Numbered from the stretch's first letter, positions 9,529 to 22,900 are shown. The stretch: 64,000 nucleotides of DNA from Amoebophrya sp. A120 (GCA_905178155.1 CAJINV010000002.1:11658591-11722590); one strand, 5' to 3'. Notes: generated from the sequence alone by a model not told the origin. Numbers and translations are program-made.

Positions 9529-11652
9529 CTAGAACTGCGGCTCCCGCACCATCAGAACCCAATTATCCTTCCCGTCCACCTTGTCTCGTACCTCGAACCC
9601 GTATTTGTGGTAATGTCGGATGTTCTCCGCAGTGGTCGTTTCCAGAACCAACGGCATTTGCTTTTCCCTTGATAACGAAATCACGTGCTGCAGCAGACTC
9701 CGTCCGTACCCCTTCCCCTTGCCGCGCACCGGATCCGCGGCGAACATGAAAATGTAGATGAAAGGCCGGTAGTTCAAAAGTAAATTCTTTTTCTTCTCCT
9801 TCATCTCGCCTAGCGCGAAGAGATCGTCGCTGGGAAGTCGCGGACGAAACGGATCATGATAATTTTGAAGACGAGTATACAGGGCGGGCGCCCTGTCATC
9901 TCGACGTCCCTCGGCTACTGGTAATAAATGCAGCGATGCAGCTTCTTGCACACTTTCGGGCAATGCCATTGCCCAACCATGCGCTTCCCACGCAACATGG
10001 TCGTTGAAAACGCGGACTTCTTCCTGCGAATCCGAGTACACTGGGAAGCAAAGCATCAGGGCCCGCATTGCTTCGCAGGGCGGCGGCGCGCCAAAATTGG
10101 CCACCGCCAGGCGCCCGTCGCACTCGAAGGCCCCGAGGACCAGGCCGAAGTAGGAGGCGCAACGGAGATTGACTTTCAAGTAGTTGAGGCAGTCTTCGGG
10201 GTCTCTCGTGTCGATCAAGCCAGCAAGTTTGTCCAGCTCGGAACCAAAGGCCGCTGCTATGAGACGGGCCGCGGTATTTTCCAGGGTGGAAGAAGTAGCC
10301 GTAGAGTGCTCGCAAGCATTGTCAGGCCCGGTAAAAATCATACCTCCACCAGTCGCGCCCGTACGGCCCCTGGCTCGTCGTCCACTGAGCTGCTTCATCT
10401 GAAGCTGATCTTCTACCTTTTCATCCAGATAGATTTGACAACTGTGAACCCTGGTCGTTCCGCCCGTCGTTTGGTTCCGTACAAGCTCGTCATACAGTGG
10501 GTATGTTTGTCGCGAAATGTGCAGGTCCGGATCTTGCATCACTTCACGCACCCGCTTTCGCTTCCGCTCCTCCTCCCGTTGCGGCTCCCCAGACTTGCGC
10601 ATGCCGTAGAATACAGGCAGGAGTTGACCCCAGCCGAAAATATAGTTGAACACCCAGTTGTCCGGGTCCTCGATCCATTTGAGCCATGCTGCGTTTTTGG
10701 GGCTGAGATCATTCCCCCCTCCGTCCCCGAAAGCAGTTCCACCATCATCTGCCGCATACCACGCGACCAAAACCGGCTGTACCAGACTCATGCAGGTACA
10801 CACGTTCATGACGTGCACCCAGAGGACGGTTTGCTCGCGCAGGAGTTTGCGAAACCAGTACTTTGTGTTCAGCTGCTCGAAAACAAACTCCGGCATCTCC
10901 TCGAGCATGTAGTCCACGATGAACGGTCGGTCTCCGAAGGAAAGGCTCACAAGCATGGGCAGTGTCATGCCTATGTTTGTGATCGGCGCAAAGCATATTG
11001 CGAGAATCGCGCCGACTGGGTGCGACAAAAATGCCGAGCTTCTTGATACGGAAGCTCGCCCGGAGGTGGAGGAACCCTCGTCGTCCGTCGTGCTGCTGGC
11101 ATCAAGCGCCCATGCAGTCACGAGATAAAGCAGCAAAAACAGAATGAATTGCCCGACGTCCATCACTTTCGGGAACACACCCACGGGAATCGCGAGATAC
11201 TGGCAGCTTCCTTTTCTCATATTTCTCCAACTCAGCTTGATCTTATCCGTCGTCTCGCTGTCATCTGCACGAGCCTCTTCTATCTCGGCGGTGGGCGCAT
11301 AAGTAGACCACGCGATTTCATTTTCCTCCGCAAGTCTCGCTTGATCTCTTCTCCTGATACGCTGCCGATGCCGCAAAAAGCCGTAACCAACAACCAGTGC
11401 AGCGACGATAGTACCGACTTTGAACGCGTACAGCTGGGACCGGGCCGATCTCCCAGCCAGGCAAAGCACGGCGACATACGGTGCCCAGTCCACGCCGCTG
11501 TCAAAAACCTTGAGGAATTTGTGTCCAAATGTACTTGCACAAGAAGAGACTGCTTCCGCAACGAGAAAAGCTCGATTTCGAAACTCGGAGTGTTCGAAGC
11601 TACGCGGCATGCCCTCCAGAAAAGGCCTCTGCGATGGCACTGGTTGTTCCAT
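9529..11652 (-). CDS. Multi-pass membrane protein with C-terminal GNAT acetyltransferase domain
   Basis: Single frame of about 707 residues from the first true ATG (MEQPVPSQ...); the frame stays open upstream to a GTG at 11706. Hydrophobic segments: LYAFKVGTIVAALVVGYGFL, then VGQFILFLLLYLVTAWAL, a long segment in HPVGAILAICFAPITNIG, and one at VLWVHVMNVCTCMSLVQPVL. A cytosol-like region follows. The last 80 residues carry the GNAT acetyl-CoA motif (ADPVRGKGKGYGRSLLQHV) and the typical ending (ETTTAENIRHYHKYGFEV). It may acetylate a membrane-proximal substrate. The membrane part is not recognised. Just upstream TTTGTTTCAG could be a cis- or trans-splice acceptor. Confidence 0.75.
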   Translation of the reverse strand: MEQPVPSQRPFLEGMPRSFEHSEFRNRAFLVAEAVSSCASTFGHKFLKVFDSGVDWAPYVAVLCLAGRSARSQLYAFKVGTIVAALVVGYGFLRHRQRIRRRDQARLAEENEIAWSTYAPTAEIEEARADDSETTDKIKLSWRNMRKGSCQYLAIPVGVFPKVMDVGQFILFLLLYLVTAWALDASSTTDDEGSSTSGRASVSRSSAFLSHPVGAILAICFAPITNIGMTLPMLVSLSFGDRPFIVDYMLEEMPEFVFEQLNTKYWFRKLLREQTVLWVHVMNVCTCMSLVQPVLVAWYAADDGGTAFGDGGGNDLSPKNAAWLKWIEDPDNWVFNYIFGWGQLLPVFYGMRKSGEPQREEERKRKRVREVMQDPDLHISRQTYPLYDELVRNQTTGGTTRVHSCQIYLDEKVEDQLQMKQLSGRRARGRTGATGGGMIFTGPDNACEHSTATSSTLENTAARLIAAAFGSELDKLAGLIDTRDPEDCLNYLKVNLRCASYFGLVLGAFECDGRLAVANFGAPPPCEAMRALMLCFPVYSDSQEEVRVFNDHVAWEAHGWAMALPESVQEAASLHLLPVAEGRRDDRAPALYTRLQNYHDPFRPRLPSDDLFALGEMKEKKKNLLLNYRPFIYIFMFAADPVRGKGKGYGRSLLQHVISLSREKQMPLVLETTTAENIRHYHKYGFEVRDKVDGKDNWVLMVREPQF

Positions 11653-11706
11653 GAGAGGCAGCTCCGGGCTCTGTCGTGATAGCAGCGACACACCGCGACC
11701 GACCAC

Positions 11707-13990
11707 CGCAGGGTGTACTGAAACAAATTTTTTACTGGACTTCTAGGTCATTTTGAGTTCGGCCATCGGTGAAAACTATGATGATCCTCCGATTGGATAA
11801 AACATATTTCTGTGGCTAGTTACTCGAATGATTGAACCTCGCGATTCTTCGAAACAACTCTCGCTCGCTTCACTTCCCGCGTGCATCTGAGTAGTAAGTA
11901 CCAGCTTGAGCGCTCGGGGTGTGGGAAGGAGGCCGAGCGCAATCTTCCTTCTGACAACAGCAACAAAACTAGAAATTTATCACTCACCCCGTTCGTAACC
12001 TCCAGCAGCTTCGAATTTGTGTTTTTATTTGCGTTCAGAACACAAATAAAAACTCGAAGCAACACATACCGGTCACTACAAAAGACAAACAAACGAAAGG
12101 AGGGCCGCTTGGTCTACTCCAGGGCGTATCGCGTACAGTATCAGTATACACCGTCGTGGCTACACTTGCACATGCTTCCACCTCGTTCACTGTGTCAATA
12201 CATTGTCTACTTGAGAAACTCCAATGTCAGATGAGGCCCAGGGCGGACTGCTCCTTGATTCCGCGGCAACAAAACAAGACTGTCAAAGAAATCAGCATGA
12301 TCTAGAATAGCCCATCGAATTATCGGTCCGACACTATCCTAGGGAAAAGAAGACTCTCTTTTGTTCCGATAAATACCGGAGCAAGCTACAAATTGTAATT
12401 GATATATTCAACAAAAAACTCGTGGTAGAAATCCCAAAGACGCAAGAAAGAAGACAAGACTTAACCAACGACGTAGTGAGACCAGCACATAATCCAACTG
12501 CAGGTCGTGCACTATACTCGCAATATGTCGACGCCAACAAATCCCAGTAGACACTAACCGCGTGACGTACACCACCCATCAGAGTGGAAGCCACGAAGAA
12601 AAGAAAAGATAGAACGCTTGTTGCTTCTCCTACCTCTACTGCCGTTGCCGAGTGAAATAGATACTATTGCCTTTTCACCACGAAGCGTGCAAATTATGGT
12701 ACTAGGAGCTTGATTTGTAATATTTTCTGCTATTACGATCTCAATCTTCCGGCGATTTCGCTTCCAGATTTGATACGGCAACTATCAGAGACAGAGTGCG
12801 TTGCCCGTGAATACATAGCGGAGTTGTACTATTTTTGTCGACCGTGTCATAACGGAAACAGGTTGTCCCAGATCAGGATGAACCTATGCCTTGCACAACT
12901 GCTTCGAAAAACAGACTCGCGGGTACATGAATCCGACAGGACAGATTCATGACTCGGCAAAGCCATTGATTCTAACGTGAACTCGATAAAATTCAAATAT
13001 AGAAGAAAATACACAAAACAGATATTTTCTTTCTGCCGCCCACACGGCAACAATACATCGCCAGTGCAGAGAGCAGATGTCGCTTTAGAAGAAGAGATCA
13101 AGGGTAGTATCTTCGATATTCTTCGTGAAACTCGCCGATGGGAACGACAAATCATAGTTTACTGACTTACGATAGAAGAAAGCGATAGTACGGTGTAAGG
13201 ATTTTCCGAAGCATTTTTATTTTATGCGTTGTCTTTCCATGTGATGTGTCGTGCTGAGCGCACCCACCTTCGGTGCGAGGTCGAAAATATTAACCCGGCT
13301 TCGTTTCCCAGTTCGTACCAACATCTCAGCACATTGTTGCTGTTTCGTGCTGATCTCCTTTTGGCGAACCGGTAGGAAAACCTCAGTCGGCACAGGCTGT
13401 CAAGAGGCTCGTGGGATACCATCCCTCGGGACCCGGCGCCTCTGAGTTCGGATTCAGCTTCTCGCCGAAAGTCCAGCCACTCGCGTCGTGATAATAAGCG
13501 AAAAGCTTGTCACCTGAGAAAAATCGAAGGCATGTCCGCACGACGAAGAGTAAAAATCCACTTCCACATTTCATTCATCTATTTGATCTTCCGCTTCTTT
13601 GGCAATGCATGCGTACAACAACCTGTACGTGGTGGAAAGAGGAACCAAAATGAAAATCCGCGATGCTTCAAGTACATCCAAATTATGTTGTCGTACCTGC
13701 AGTGATTGGGAGCATCGACGGCGTGCACGATTCTGGATTGTATGTGTTTCTCGTGGTATACACAATGTGCTGCAAGATGCTGCGGGGAATCCACGTGGGG
13801 TTCGCCGAGTGATCTGCTCGCCCGGCGTAAGCCTGTAAAAATTTTTTAGATTTTTTTGCTACATCTAGACGCTTCAACACTTTTTGGTTTTGCTGCCACA
13901 TGAATAATGCAGCTGAGACTTGTAAGAAGATGCTCATATTACATTCATAAGGATCATACTTACATACCCTGAGTACTCGTTCGTAAGACC
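11707..13990. other. 2.3 kb stretch without a recognisable gene
   Basis: AT-richer than the genes around it. Frames are all below 103 codons, on both strands, with no motif, no good splice pattern and no tandem repeat noticed. It may hold untranslated regions, a non-coding RNA or a gene of short exons I cannot reconstruct. Confidence 0.4.
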
Positions 13991-16900
13991 TTATTCATTG
14001 AAAACGAATCCAATGTCATTTTGTACCCATTCCCCGCTGTCATCGACGGCCTGCACCTTCATGCGATCCCCGACGGACACGTGTGTCTGCGTGTCCGGGT
14101 CCTCCCAGTCGTGCAAGGCCTCCATGTCGCCGCGGGCCTGGCGGTCCCCCCAAATGTGCTGTGTGGGTTGGAAGGCGTGCTGGTGGTAAGCCGTCCCCGC
14201 CTCGAGGGTGCCGTTGACGAGGTCCCCCGGACGGGAGGAGGACGAGGAGGATCCCCCTTTGGTCAGCGGTTCTTCCGTGTCTTCGTTAGCGGCGCTCGAC
14301 ACCGTCCCGGCAACCGCGATCGGCATGTTCGCCTCGAGCGCGCCCCATCCGTTCAGCTCGCCGCGAGCGGGCAGCGGGCTCGGCAGTGGCGGCGCCATGG
14401 CGTTGCTTGCCGTGCTCGCGTTACTGGAAGTAGCCTGGTTGTTCGCTGCACTAGTTAGGGCATTTGCACCTCCCATATGTTGGCTGTAGGAGGACACCGA
14501 CGTCCCGCACTGCATCTGCTGACTCGTGCTGTACATGTTGCCGATCGGCGGGGGTACAACCACCGGCCCGTTCGCCGTGTTCACCACGCACGTGCTGGAG
14601 GAAGCTGCACCACCCGTGTTCCATGCCGTCGAGCCGCTGGCGTTTGCCGCCCCAGCATAACTGCTGGAGGACGAACTAGAATTGTGCTGTCCGCGATAAG
14701 AGGACGCTACGTTACCTTGTTGCGTACCCGACGACGTCCCGTCATGCTGCAACGCGTTTCGCTGGAAAAGTTCAGGATGACAGGTGCGCACGTGGTCGAA
14801 GTATTCGATCAAGGACCCACGCCACTGGCAGTTGCAGGGGTCGGGGTGGGCAAGCGCGCACCGGATCTGCAGACTGCTGTAACATCGGTACATGATCGGG
14901 CTCTTCTGTTCCAAGCTGCCGATATCCTCCGGGGAAATTTCCGCGCCCGTGACCGGACAGTGCAGCACGAACTCCCCGGACTGATTCAGGTGGTGTTGCA
15001 TCTGCCCCTGCAGCTTCCCCCGCACGTAGTCGCAGAAGCAAGAGAGGGAAACCAGCGCCCCATTGGGCAAAATCAGGGGCTTTACCGCGATCCCCCCGCA
15101 CGTCGAGGTGCCGCACAAAGGCTGTCCGTTCGCATCGTAGTGGGTTCGCCCGTACAAATGACAGTGGTACAGCCGGGTATCCCCGTTCACCGCCTCGACT
15201 TGCGCGTGAGTGATTTGCAGCCGCTCCTCCGAAATCATGTTCTGATTGTTCTGTCGCTGCTGCGAGGAACTGGTGGATTGCTGGTTTTGTCCTCCGGTCG
15301 AGGAGGAGGAAAAGGTGGAGGAGGAACTCGTCGCGCCCACACAACTCTGCTGGTCCAGGAAGTGCACCCACTTCTGCTTGCCCGGTGACAAAGCGAAACT
15401 GCTACAGGACGTGCTCTGGATGCTGCTCTGATTGGACTTTTTCGTGGCGGAGCCTTTGGGTGTGGACGCCGGGGAGGGTTGCGCTTGGTGTCCGCCTTGG
15501 TGGCCACCTCCCGCGCCGGCGCAACAACTCGAGCTCGAAGCCGAAGCTTGCTGTCCAGTCGCGTTATAGTTGTGCTGATTCTCGGTAGAAGTGGTCCCGA
15601 GCATTGCCGTAATGGAGCTGCTGTTGCTGTTGTTTACCGCACCAGAAGTCGGGGTCGAGAGGCTGGGCAGCGGGGGCGGGGGGTGTTCAGGGTGCTGCAC
15701 CTGGTGCCACGAGGCCTGGTTGTAGGAGGAAGTAGACGCGCCCCCACCTCCGTAGGTGTTCGCACACGAAGAAGTAGACGCGGCGGCACAACTCTGCGGC
15801 TGCGGGGGGGGAGCCATCTGGGGCAGCGAGTACATGTTCGCCTGACTGGTACTGGAAGAACTCTGCGTGTAATCGTAGGCAGCGGCCACGGGGTCGGCCC
15901 ACACGCTGTCGCCGGGGAGGTGGGAAGTGGAGGAGGTCGCCGGTTGGGGAAGGGGTTGCTGTGGTGGGGGCTGCGGCGCACCGCCCGAACTGGCACTGTG
16001 TCCGGGCGGGGGCGGTGGGTAGGACTGGTATTCCGGCGGTGGTGGGTACGGTGGCTGCATCGGTGGTTCCGAGATCGCCTGTGAAGGTACAGCGACTTGC
16101 TCCACGCCACCACTGCGGTCGTCAACAGCTGCTGTGTCGGAAGTGGACGCCGTAGCGGCGCTTTGCTGGTTCGCTTGCAACATCTGCTGTTGCTGCTGTT
16201 GATTTGGTTGCCCGTTAACGGTGGTTGTGCTGTCTGCGATGCTGACCTCGGCCCAGCAAACGCGACTGCTCTGCTTGGAGCCCGCGCTTGCCACGGACGA
16301 GGTGGAGGACTTCATGGCCAGGGCGTTGACGGACTGCGACACGACCACCTTGTTTGCGTCGTCAGCCTCTTTTGAGGTGATCGAATGCATGCTACCGCGG
16401 TGCTTCGTGTTATTGCTTGTCGACGTAGAAGACTTGTTGATGCTGTTTTGCGGCTGATGGTTCGTCGTGGAGGTCTTTGCGACCGCGGAGATTTTTGCCA
16501 CAAGCTCCACGCTCTGTGGCACCGCGGGCTTGTCGTTTTTCGGTTCGGTCCCGAAGGTGCTGCCCTTGCGCGACCCGCTCTTCGACGTCGCCACCACCGT
16601 GAACCCACTCCCGGTGGTTCCCCGGCTCGCCCCAGCCCGACGTTTTCCGCCACGCGTGCGTCTCTTCGGTCCCGCAGCAGGGATAAAATCCTCCTGCTGC
16701 TCCCCGGTCACGGACTCTTTACTGCTGGTGTCCTTGTTTTCCACCTTGTTCGCCTCTTTTTCGTTTTGCGCGCCGGCTTGGTACAACTGCGGTTCCAGTT
16801 CGGCCGACCCGCTCGGGTGCCCCTTAGTAGAAGAAGTTCCCGGCTGATGATTGGTGGCGGTGCTCAACAGCCCAGTAGGTGGGAGCGAGGAAAGGTCCGC

Positions 16901-19900
16901 GGCAGTGGAGGTTGAGGAGGAGGCGCCATGGTTTTGCTCCACCGCTTGCTTATTCCCAGAAGTGCCGTGATCCAGCCCCTTCGACCTGCTGGCGCCGCTA
17001 GTATTGCTTTCCTTACTATCCAGCGAGTTCAGCCCCGCCGCGCCGGCACTCTGCAGCGATGTCGTCTTGCTCGTCTGGTTACTACTATTTCCGACCACCG
17101 TAGTGAAGCCGGTCGGCGGGGCGGCAGCGGGGGTCGAAGTAGAAGACGCTGTATGTCCAGCAGTAGAACTACTACCCGAGATGCCGCCCGAGCCTTTGTT
17201 CATCTCCCCCTGCGTCGTCGCACCAGCCGACGCCTGCACCCCGATGGCCGCCACGAAGTGCACGGACTGCGGCGCCGCGATAACGGCGTTGACCGACTGC
17301 GAAGCGTCTTTGGCGGCAGAAGCAGACTGCTTCACTTTGCCCTTCTTCGAAAACAGGTTCATCACAGTGTTCGCTCCCTTCTTCTTACCCTCCTTCTTCT
17401 CTTTCGGTTCCTTGTTCGCGGTGGAGGAGGAGGACGCAGCACTATTATTACCTTGCTGCTGCGTGCTGTTGTTGCTTCCGGCTTTAATACTGGAAGAGGA
17501 CGAGCTGGGCTGCTTGTCCTTTGTCTGTTGCTCGAGAGCCCCGGCGGCATTCGCTGCGGCAGAGCTCCCTTTGATGTTCGGCATTCCTTGCTGCTCGCTG
17601 CCAGTAGAAGTGCCGCTTGTCGCACTGCCTTTGTGGTCTTTGCCGCCTTGCTTGCTATTGCTCGTCCCGGAAGTGGACGACGAAGCCGGATCCTTGATGC
17701 TCTTGTTCCTATCGCCGGCGGTCGCTGTCGCTTTGTTCTTCCCCTCGCCCTTGCTGTCCTTCGAACTTGCCGCGGCGCCGCGCGCTGGAGTCACAAAATC
17801 CTCGTCCTCCTTGGCGATTTGTCCGGGCTTCTTGTACGAAGTGCTCGTCGTCGCAGCAGCGCCAATGTTGCCTTTGCTGGAACTTGGTCCATTCGTCGCC
17901 GTATTGGGCGCATGCGTTGCACTGGCCGCGGTGGACCCTGCAATATTAGTGCCTTGCTTAGTCTTGTTTTTCTTGGACGCGGTTTCCCGGGCGGACACCA
18001 GAAACCGATTATTGCCGGGAACGAAGCTACCGAAATCGCTATCCGACTCCGAATCCGGTTTGGCGTCGTCGTTCGGCGACTTCTGCGACGCGTCCGTCGA
18101 CGGGCTAGGCGAGTGTGTCGTGCTCTTGCTGTTCACCGACGGCGCGGCCGCGTTTTTCTGGTGCGCGGACGGACTCGGAGAGGGTTTCGGCTGCGCAGAA
18201 GCGTTAGCCGGGGTTTGCTGCTTCTTGCTCTCCTGCTTCGAAGAACTCGTTGTGGTCATGGGGGAGGCCTGCTGTATCGTGGCACTCTGCTGGACGGGCG
18301 CCGCCACAGCAGTAGGCTTCGCGGCGCTCACCGCCTGGCTCTCCTCCTCCTGGTCTGGTTCCTCTTTGCCATTTTTCTTCTTTTTCTTCTTGGCCCGCTG
18401 TGCCTTCTTGCGTTCCAGCCGCTTCGCGTCCTCTATTAAAAGGAAAAATCCCCCCTCCCCATACCAAAACGAAACTTCTCATGCTGGATTTGAGTACACA
18501 AATCAGCTTTGTATTGCAGGAAAGCATTGCAGTCAGGCCCCCAGGCTAGGCAGGGGCGTACGCGTCTAGTTGTTCAGCATGGCAAGCGGCTCCCCTTTAG
18601 GCCCAACAGCATGACAAATCGCCTCCATAATGGGGCGGAAGCTTCTGCCCTTGCCTTCTTGCAAAACAAATGTGATTTGTGACCTCAAATCAGCAACGCA
18701 AATTTTCGAAAGCATACCTTTTCGATATGGGGAGGGGGGATGTTTCCTTTTGATATCCTCTTCGTCTTCCTCAATTAAGGAGCGGGCGCGCTCCTCAGCA
18801 TCCTGTTGTTCCCATTCGATTTCGATATGATCATGATCATGCTGTGATCTTCACATTAATGCGAGTCGTTAAAGAAGTACCATCAAAAGATTTTAAATGC
18901 AATTGCAGACACCCCAGAAATAGATTGATACGGGATTATAAAAAGGTCTTGCACAAAAACTCCAAATGTACCACGAGCGCCTTGGATTTGTCGTCCTTTT
19001 TCGGCCCGTCTGTGATAGCAGGAAGTTGATGCACTTTGATCTTCTCGTCGCGGGGCACTTTGGGTACCGTCAGCATCTCTTCACAGCTCTTAGTACGAAT
19101 GTAGAACAACATCTTTGCTCGGGTCGCCTTCGGCCGCGTCAACACTGCACCCGGACCATACCTGCATGGATTGGTTCATCACTGGAAAATAAACTCATCA
19201 TTCGTGGGACCAAATATAAGAGCTCTGAGCAACCATGAAGCAATTCCTCATCGCATCTAAAAGACATGATCGGATTGCGGTATGTGCTAAATGCGCAAAA
19301 AAAAATCTTAATACAGGTAGTTGACGCAGAGCCATTCTTGCCCGCCACTACTCGCGTCGAAAACAGTCGCGCTTGGCACCGCGTGAACGCAATCCGTGGG
19401 ACCATCTGCGAAGCGGTACCTGAGAAGCGATTTGGAAGAAACTGAACTTCTTCTGCAGAAAATGACAATTGTACAAGCACCAGGTGCCGGCATTAAGGTG
19501 CGAGAAGATGCATACAAAACAAGAAAACGGCCCGCAGCTCGACCTACAAGCTGTCGGATCTTCCGGCATAAATAAAAAGCTCCTATTTGTACCATTGCCC
19601 CTGATCGCCCTCCATTTCGGGCCGAATGTATGCGTAGTGGCGGACGCTTTGCGGGAGCTCGTACTCTACCAGAACGGCGTAAAGAGCGTATTCGAATATT
19701 GAGAGGAAAAATCCCCCCTCCCCATATTGAAAAGGTATGTTTCCAAAAATCTGTGTTGCGGATTTGAGGTCACAAATCCCATCTGTCTTGCAAGAAGACA
19801 AGGGCAGAAGCTTCCGCCCCATTATGGAAGCGATTTGTCATGCTGCTGGGCCAAAAAGGGGGCCGTTTGCCATGCTGAACTACTAGACCCATACGCCCCT

Positions 19901-22900
19901 GCCTGGCCTGGGGATCTGGCCGCAGTACCTCTCTGCAATACAAAGCCAATTTGTGGTCGCAAATCAGCATCACAAATTTCCGTTTTGATATGGGGAGGGG
20001 GGATTTTTCATTTTGATATCGAATTCTGATTCTTCGCGGCCCTCCTTGTACGACGCGTCCAGATATTTCTATCCTGAGTAAAAACGTACCCACGCCAGAG
20101 TTGTAATGCAAATCTGCATGCTGAAAATGTTTCTCATGCGGAACCCCATGAGAAGCATTTTCTAGTCGTGTTTTGCAATTTGTCATGCTCCAATCAGCAT
20201 GGTATGCTAGATCTGTGATGCTGCTGAGCTAGCTCAAAGAGCACTACACTACGCATCCAAATTTGTCATGCAAAACAGCCAAAACTTGTGGATTTGTCTA
20301 GCCGATTCCCCATCTTGACTATGGTGTGGGTACGTTTTTACTCAGGATAATTTCGCCATGTTCATCACACGCGGAAAATCGAATCGCTCGCCGACGCCGC
20401 CCCGCTTTAAACTCCAGGTCAGCACCGGCGGAAGGCGCTTAATCGTACGCTTGGCCTGCACCCGGCTGCCGTCTCCGTCGTCCAGCACCTGGAAAAGAAG
20501 GTCAGTTGATGTATTTCCTAGGCCGACGTCGATCACAAGACGTGATATGCAAGGTCGAGGACAAATGTCGTGCCACAATCTACTACATCCTCGAAGACAA
20601 CAAGAGGAAATCAACGCAACTGAAAGCAGCAGTTCGTAGTACCTTAGCGGAGAAGTAGTGGTCCAAACAGTGCTCGAGATTTCGGAAACCGCGTGTCAAC
20701 AACGGAAAGATGGGGCTCTGTGTGTTATTTTTATTTCGTCATTTTGTTCTCGCCGAGCTCCTCGCAAAGGCAGTTTTTCTCTGTCGGGGATAACGTTGTA
20801 GGAAAAAAAGCAAATTCTCTGCATGCACATGAAACAAATCTTCACAGGAGGTTGATGAAGATACCGTGTGCTTCCAGCTGTTTTTCTTCTTGTCCGGGCC
20901 GCAGAGTGGTGTTTCACTCCACTCCACCTCGAACAGAAATCGCTGAAGTCCGTGGTAGAGCTGTAGCGGGCTTGCGCGTTTGCTGGAGGAGTAGTGCGTG
21001 TCCTTACCACACTCTAATTCCTTCAGGAGGTAGTCGAACATGGTCTGTTAAATATTTGTTGATGAGGAGTAGAAGTTGGTTTTAGCGTACTAGTATACGA
21101 ATCATGGGAAATAACTTGCATGTTGACGTTCGTTGTGCTTTTCCTTTTTCGAATGGACAGGAGCACAAAGACAAATTCGACGTAGTACAGCAAAAAAATC
21201 AACTTACGTGCACAGTGCCCTCCAGGTCCGACTTCTGGAAACTGACGACGCTGGCCACCCGGGCCGCACTCGCAGGCCCCTGGCGGTGCTGCAGGCGCGC
21301 GAACACCTCGCGCAGAACGAGGATCAAGCTGCTGCCGACTGCGTAATCGACAAATTCCTCTGGCCCGTCCTTGTACATGTCGGCTGCAGCGGGGTTATCG
21401 GGGTCAGATTTTTTGTTGTTCAACACATTTGTTATTTTCATAAACCGCTTTCCCGGGTATCTTATGTCAAAAATTTTCCTCCTCCCGGGCACCCCTTCGA
21501 CTGTGTTGTGTTTTCGTTCCGCAGGATGGCAAATAAAAACATGTTGCTTTTTGTTCGTCATATCTTCAGAGGACCATCTCAATTTTCGTCTACAAAAGGT
21601 CGCGCAAGAACAGAAAGCAACAGACGCACAACCAACAACACGGACGTCAGCCACTCTTTAGCAATAGAAAAGTACTTGACCGGGAGGTGGAAGAGGAAGA
21701 ACCGAAGAGACCGTGCTGCGATACTGATTTTCGGACAAAATCAGAAATCAGAAGCAGCAAACCTCGAAGGAAAACAGAAAAACAAGGTACGTAACAAAAT
21801 GTAAACAAAAATTGTTCCACAGAAAAATACTTATTAGAGCAAAAATCAAGTTGAAATACCCATTTCCGCGGCCTGCATTTGTTTGTAGAGACCCCTGGCG
21901 CAGTCTTTGAGCATGGGCACGTCGGTTTGGTAGATCAGATTTCTGAACGCACCGAGGTGGAACCAGATTTGGCACAGCGAGTTAATGAAGGTCGGCTGTA
22001 TCGGGTCCCCACAGTGCCATTTCTGCAGCTCGGTGTACCGTGTGCGCGCTTTGGTGTTGGGTGTGAAGGGATTCACGGCCGCGTTTGGTCCGACACCCGA
22101 CGACGCCGGCGTATTGACCTTCATCGGCCCACCGGCCAGGTAGACCGACGCACGGAAGCAGACGGTATCGTCGCGTGGGTCCACGAAGCCCCCATTCCGC
22201 AAAGTTGCTTCGTCGCAGGACACAAAATCATGCCAGCCGCGGTCGATGGCTTTCCCATCGGAAGACTCGGTTGGTGAAAAAGTGTGCTTGTCGTGCTTCA
22301 CGATAGAATTGGAAATGTTACCGTGATTGATCAGCGAGACCAGAAACTGCACGTCTTGAAAGTACCTGCAGTGATGTAAAGGCTTAGCTAAAGCAGAAAA
22401 TAATCTCGGAATAAAAACACAAGGAAACAATCTCGTAAATACCACAAAAATTTTTCTTGTTTGCGAAAAAACCTAGTACCAATTTGGCGGGTAGTCCTCG
22501 GATGGCCGTGCCTCGACAAACGCCGAGATCCAGCGCCACTTCAACAACTTTGGCATTCTGTGGTCCTTCATTTATGCATGACAAATTTCCAAGTTTGGAA
22601 ATTTGTCATGCAGAAATGAAGGACGAAAGAGGTACGAAGGCTGCTGAAGCGGCTCCTCCCACTTTCCTGCAGAAAGGAGCGCTGAGATAGCCGCTTCGAC
22701 TTTCCTTCGATGAGGGAAAATCGAAGTGGCCATTTCAACTTTCCTTCGATGAGGGACGTAGCCATTCCAAATTCAGGCTCAGCAATTTGATGAATTTTGC
22801 ATGACAAGTTCGCCAATATGGAAACTCGTCATGCAATTTGATGCGTTTTACCATGGAAATTCGTCATACAGTTTTCGCTCAGACGTGAAAACTGCATGAC

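Noticed and set aside
14477-18569. Long + strand frames (up to 521 codons) opposite the USP-like gene tail
   Set aside because: They are antisense readings of a repetitive Ser/Ala/Gly-coding exon. They show only Leu/Arg/Ala low complexity and no domain, while the minus frame is continuous and joined in phase to conserved exons.
19139-19480. Minus frame around DEELLHGCSELLYLVPRMM as a USP exon
   Set aside because: Joining 19419-19315 directly to 19161-18972 keeps phase and brings AKMLFYIR to the expected place after the FDASSGG segment. This frame then falls in the intron.
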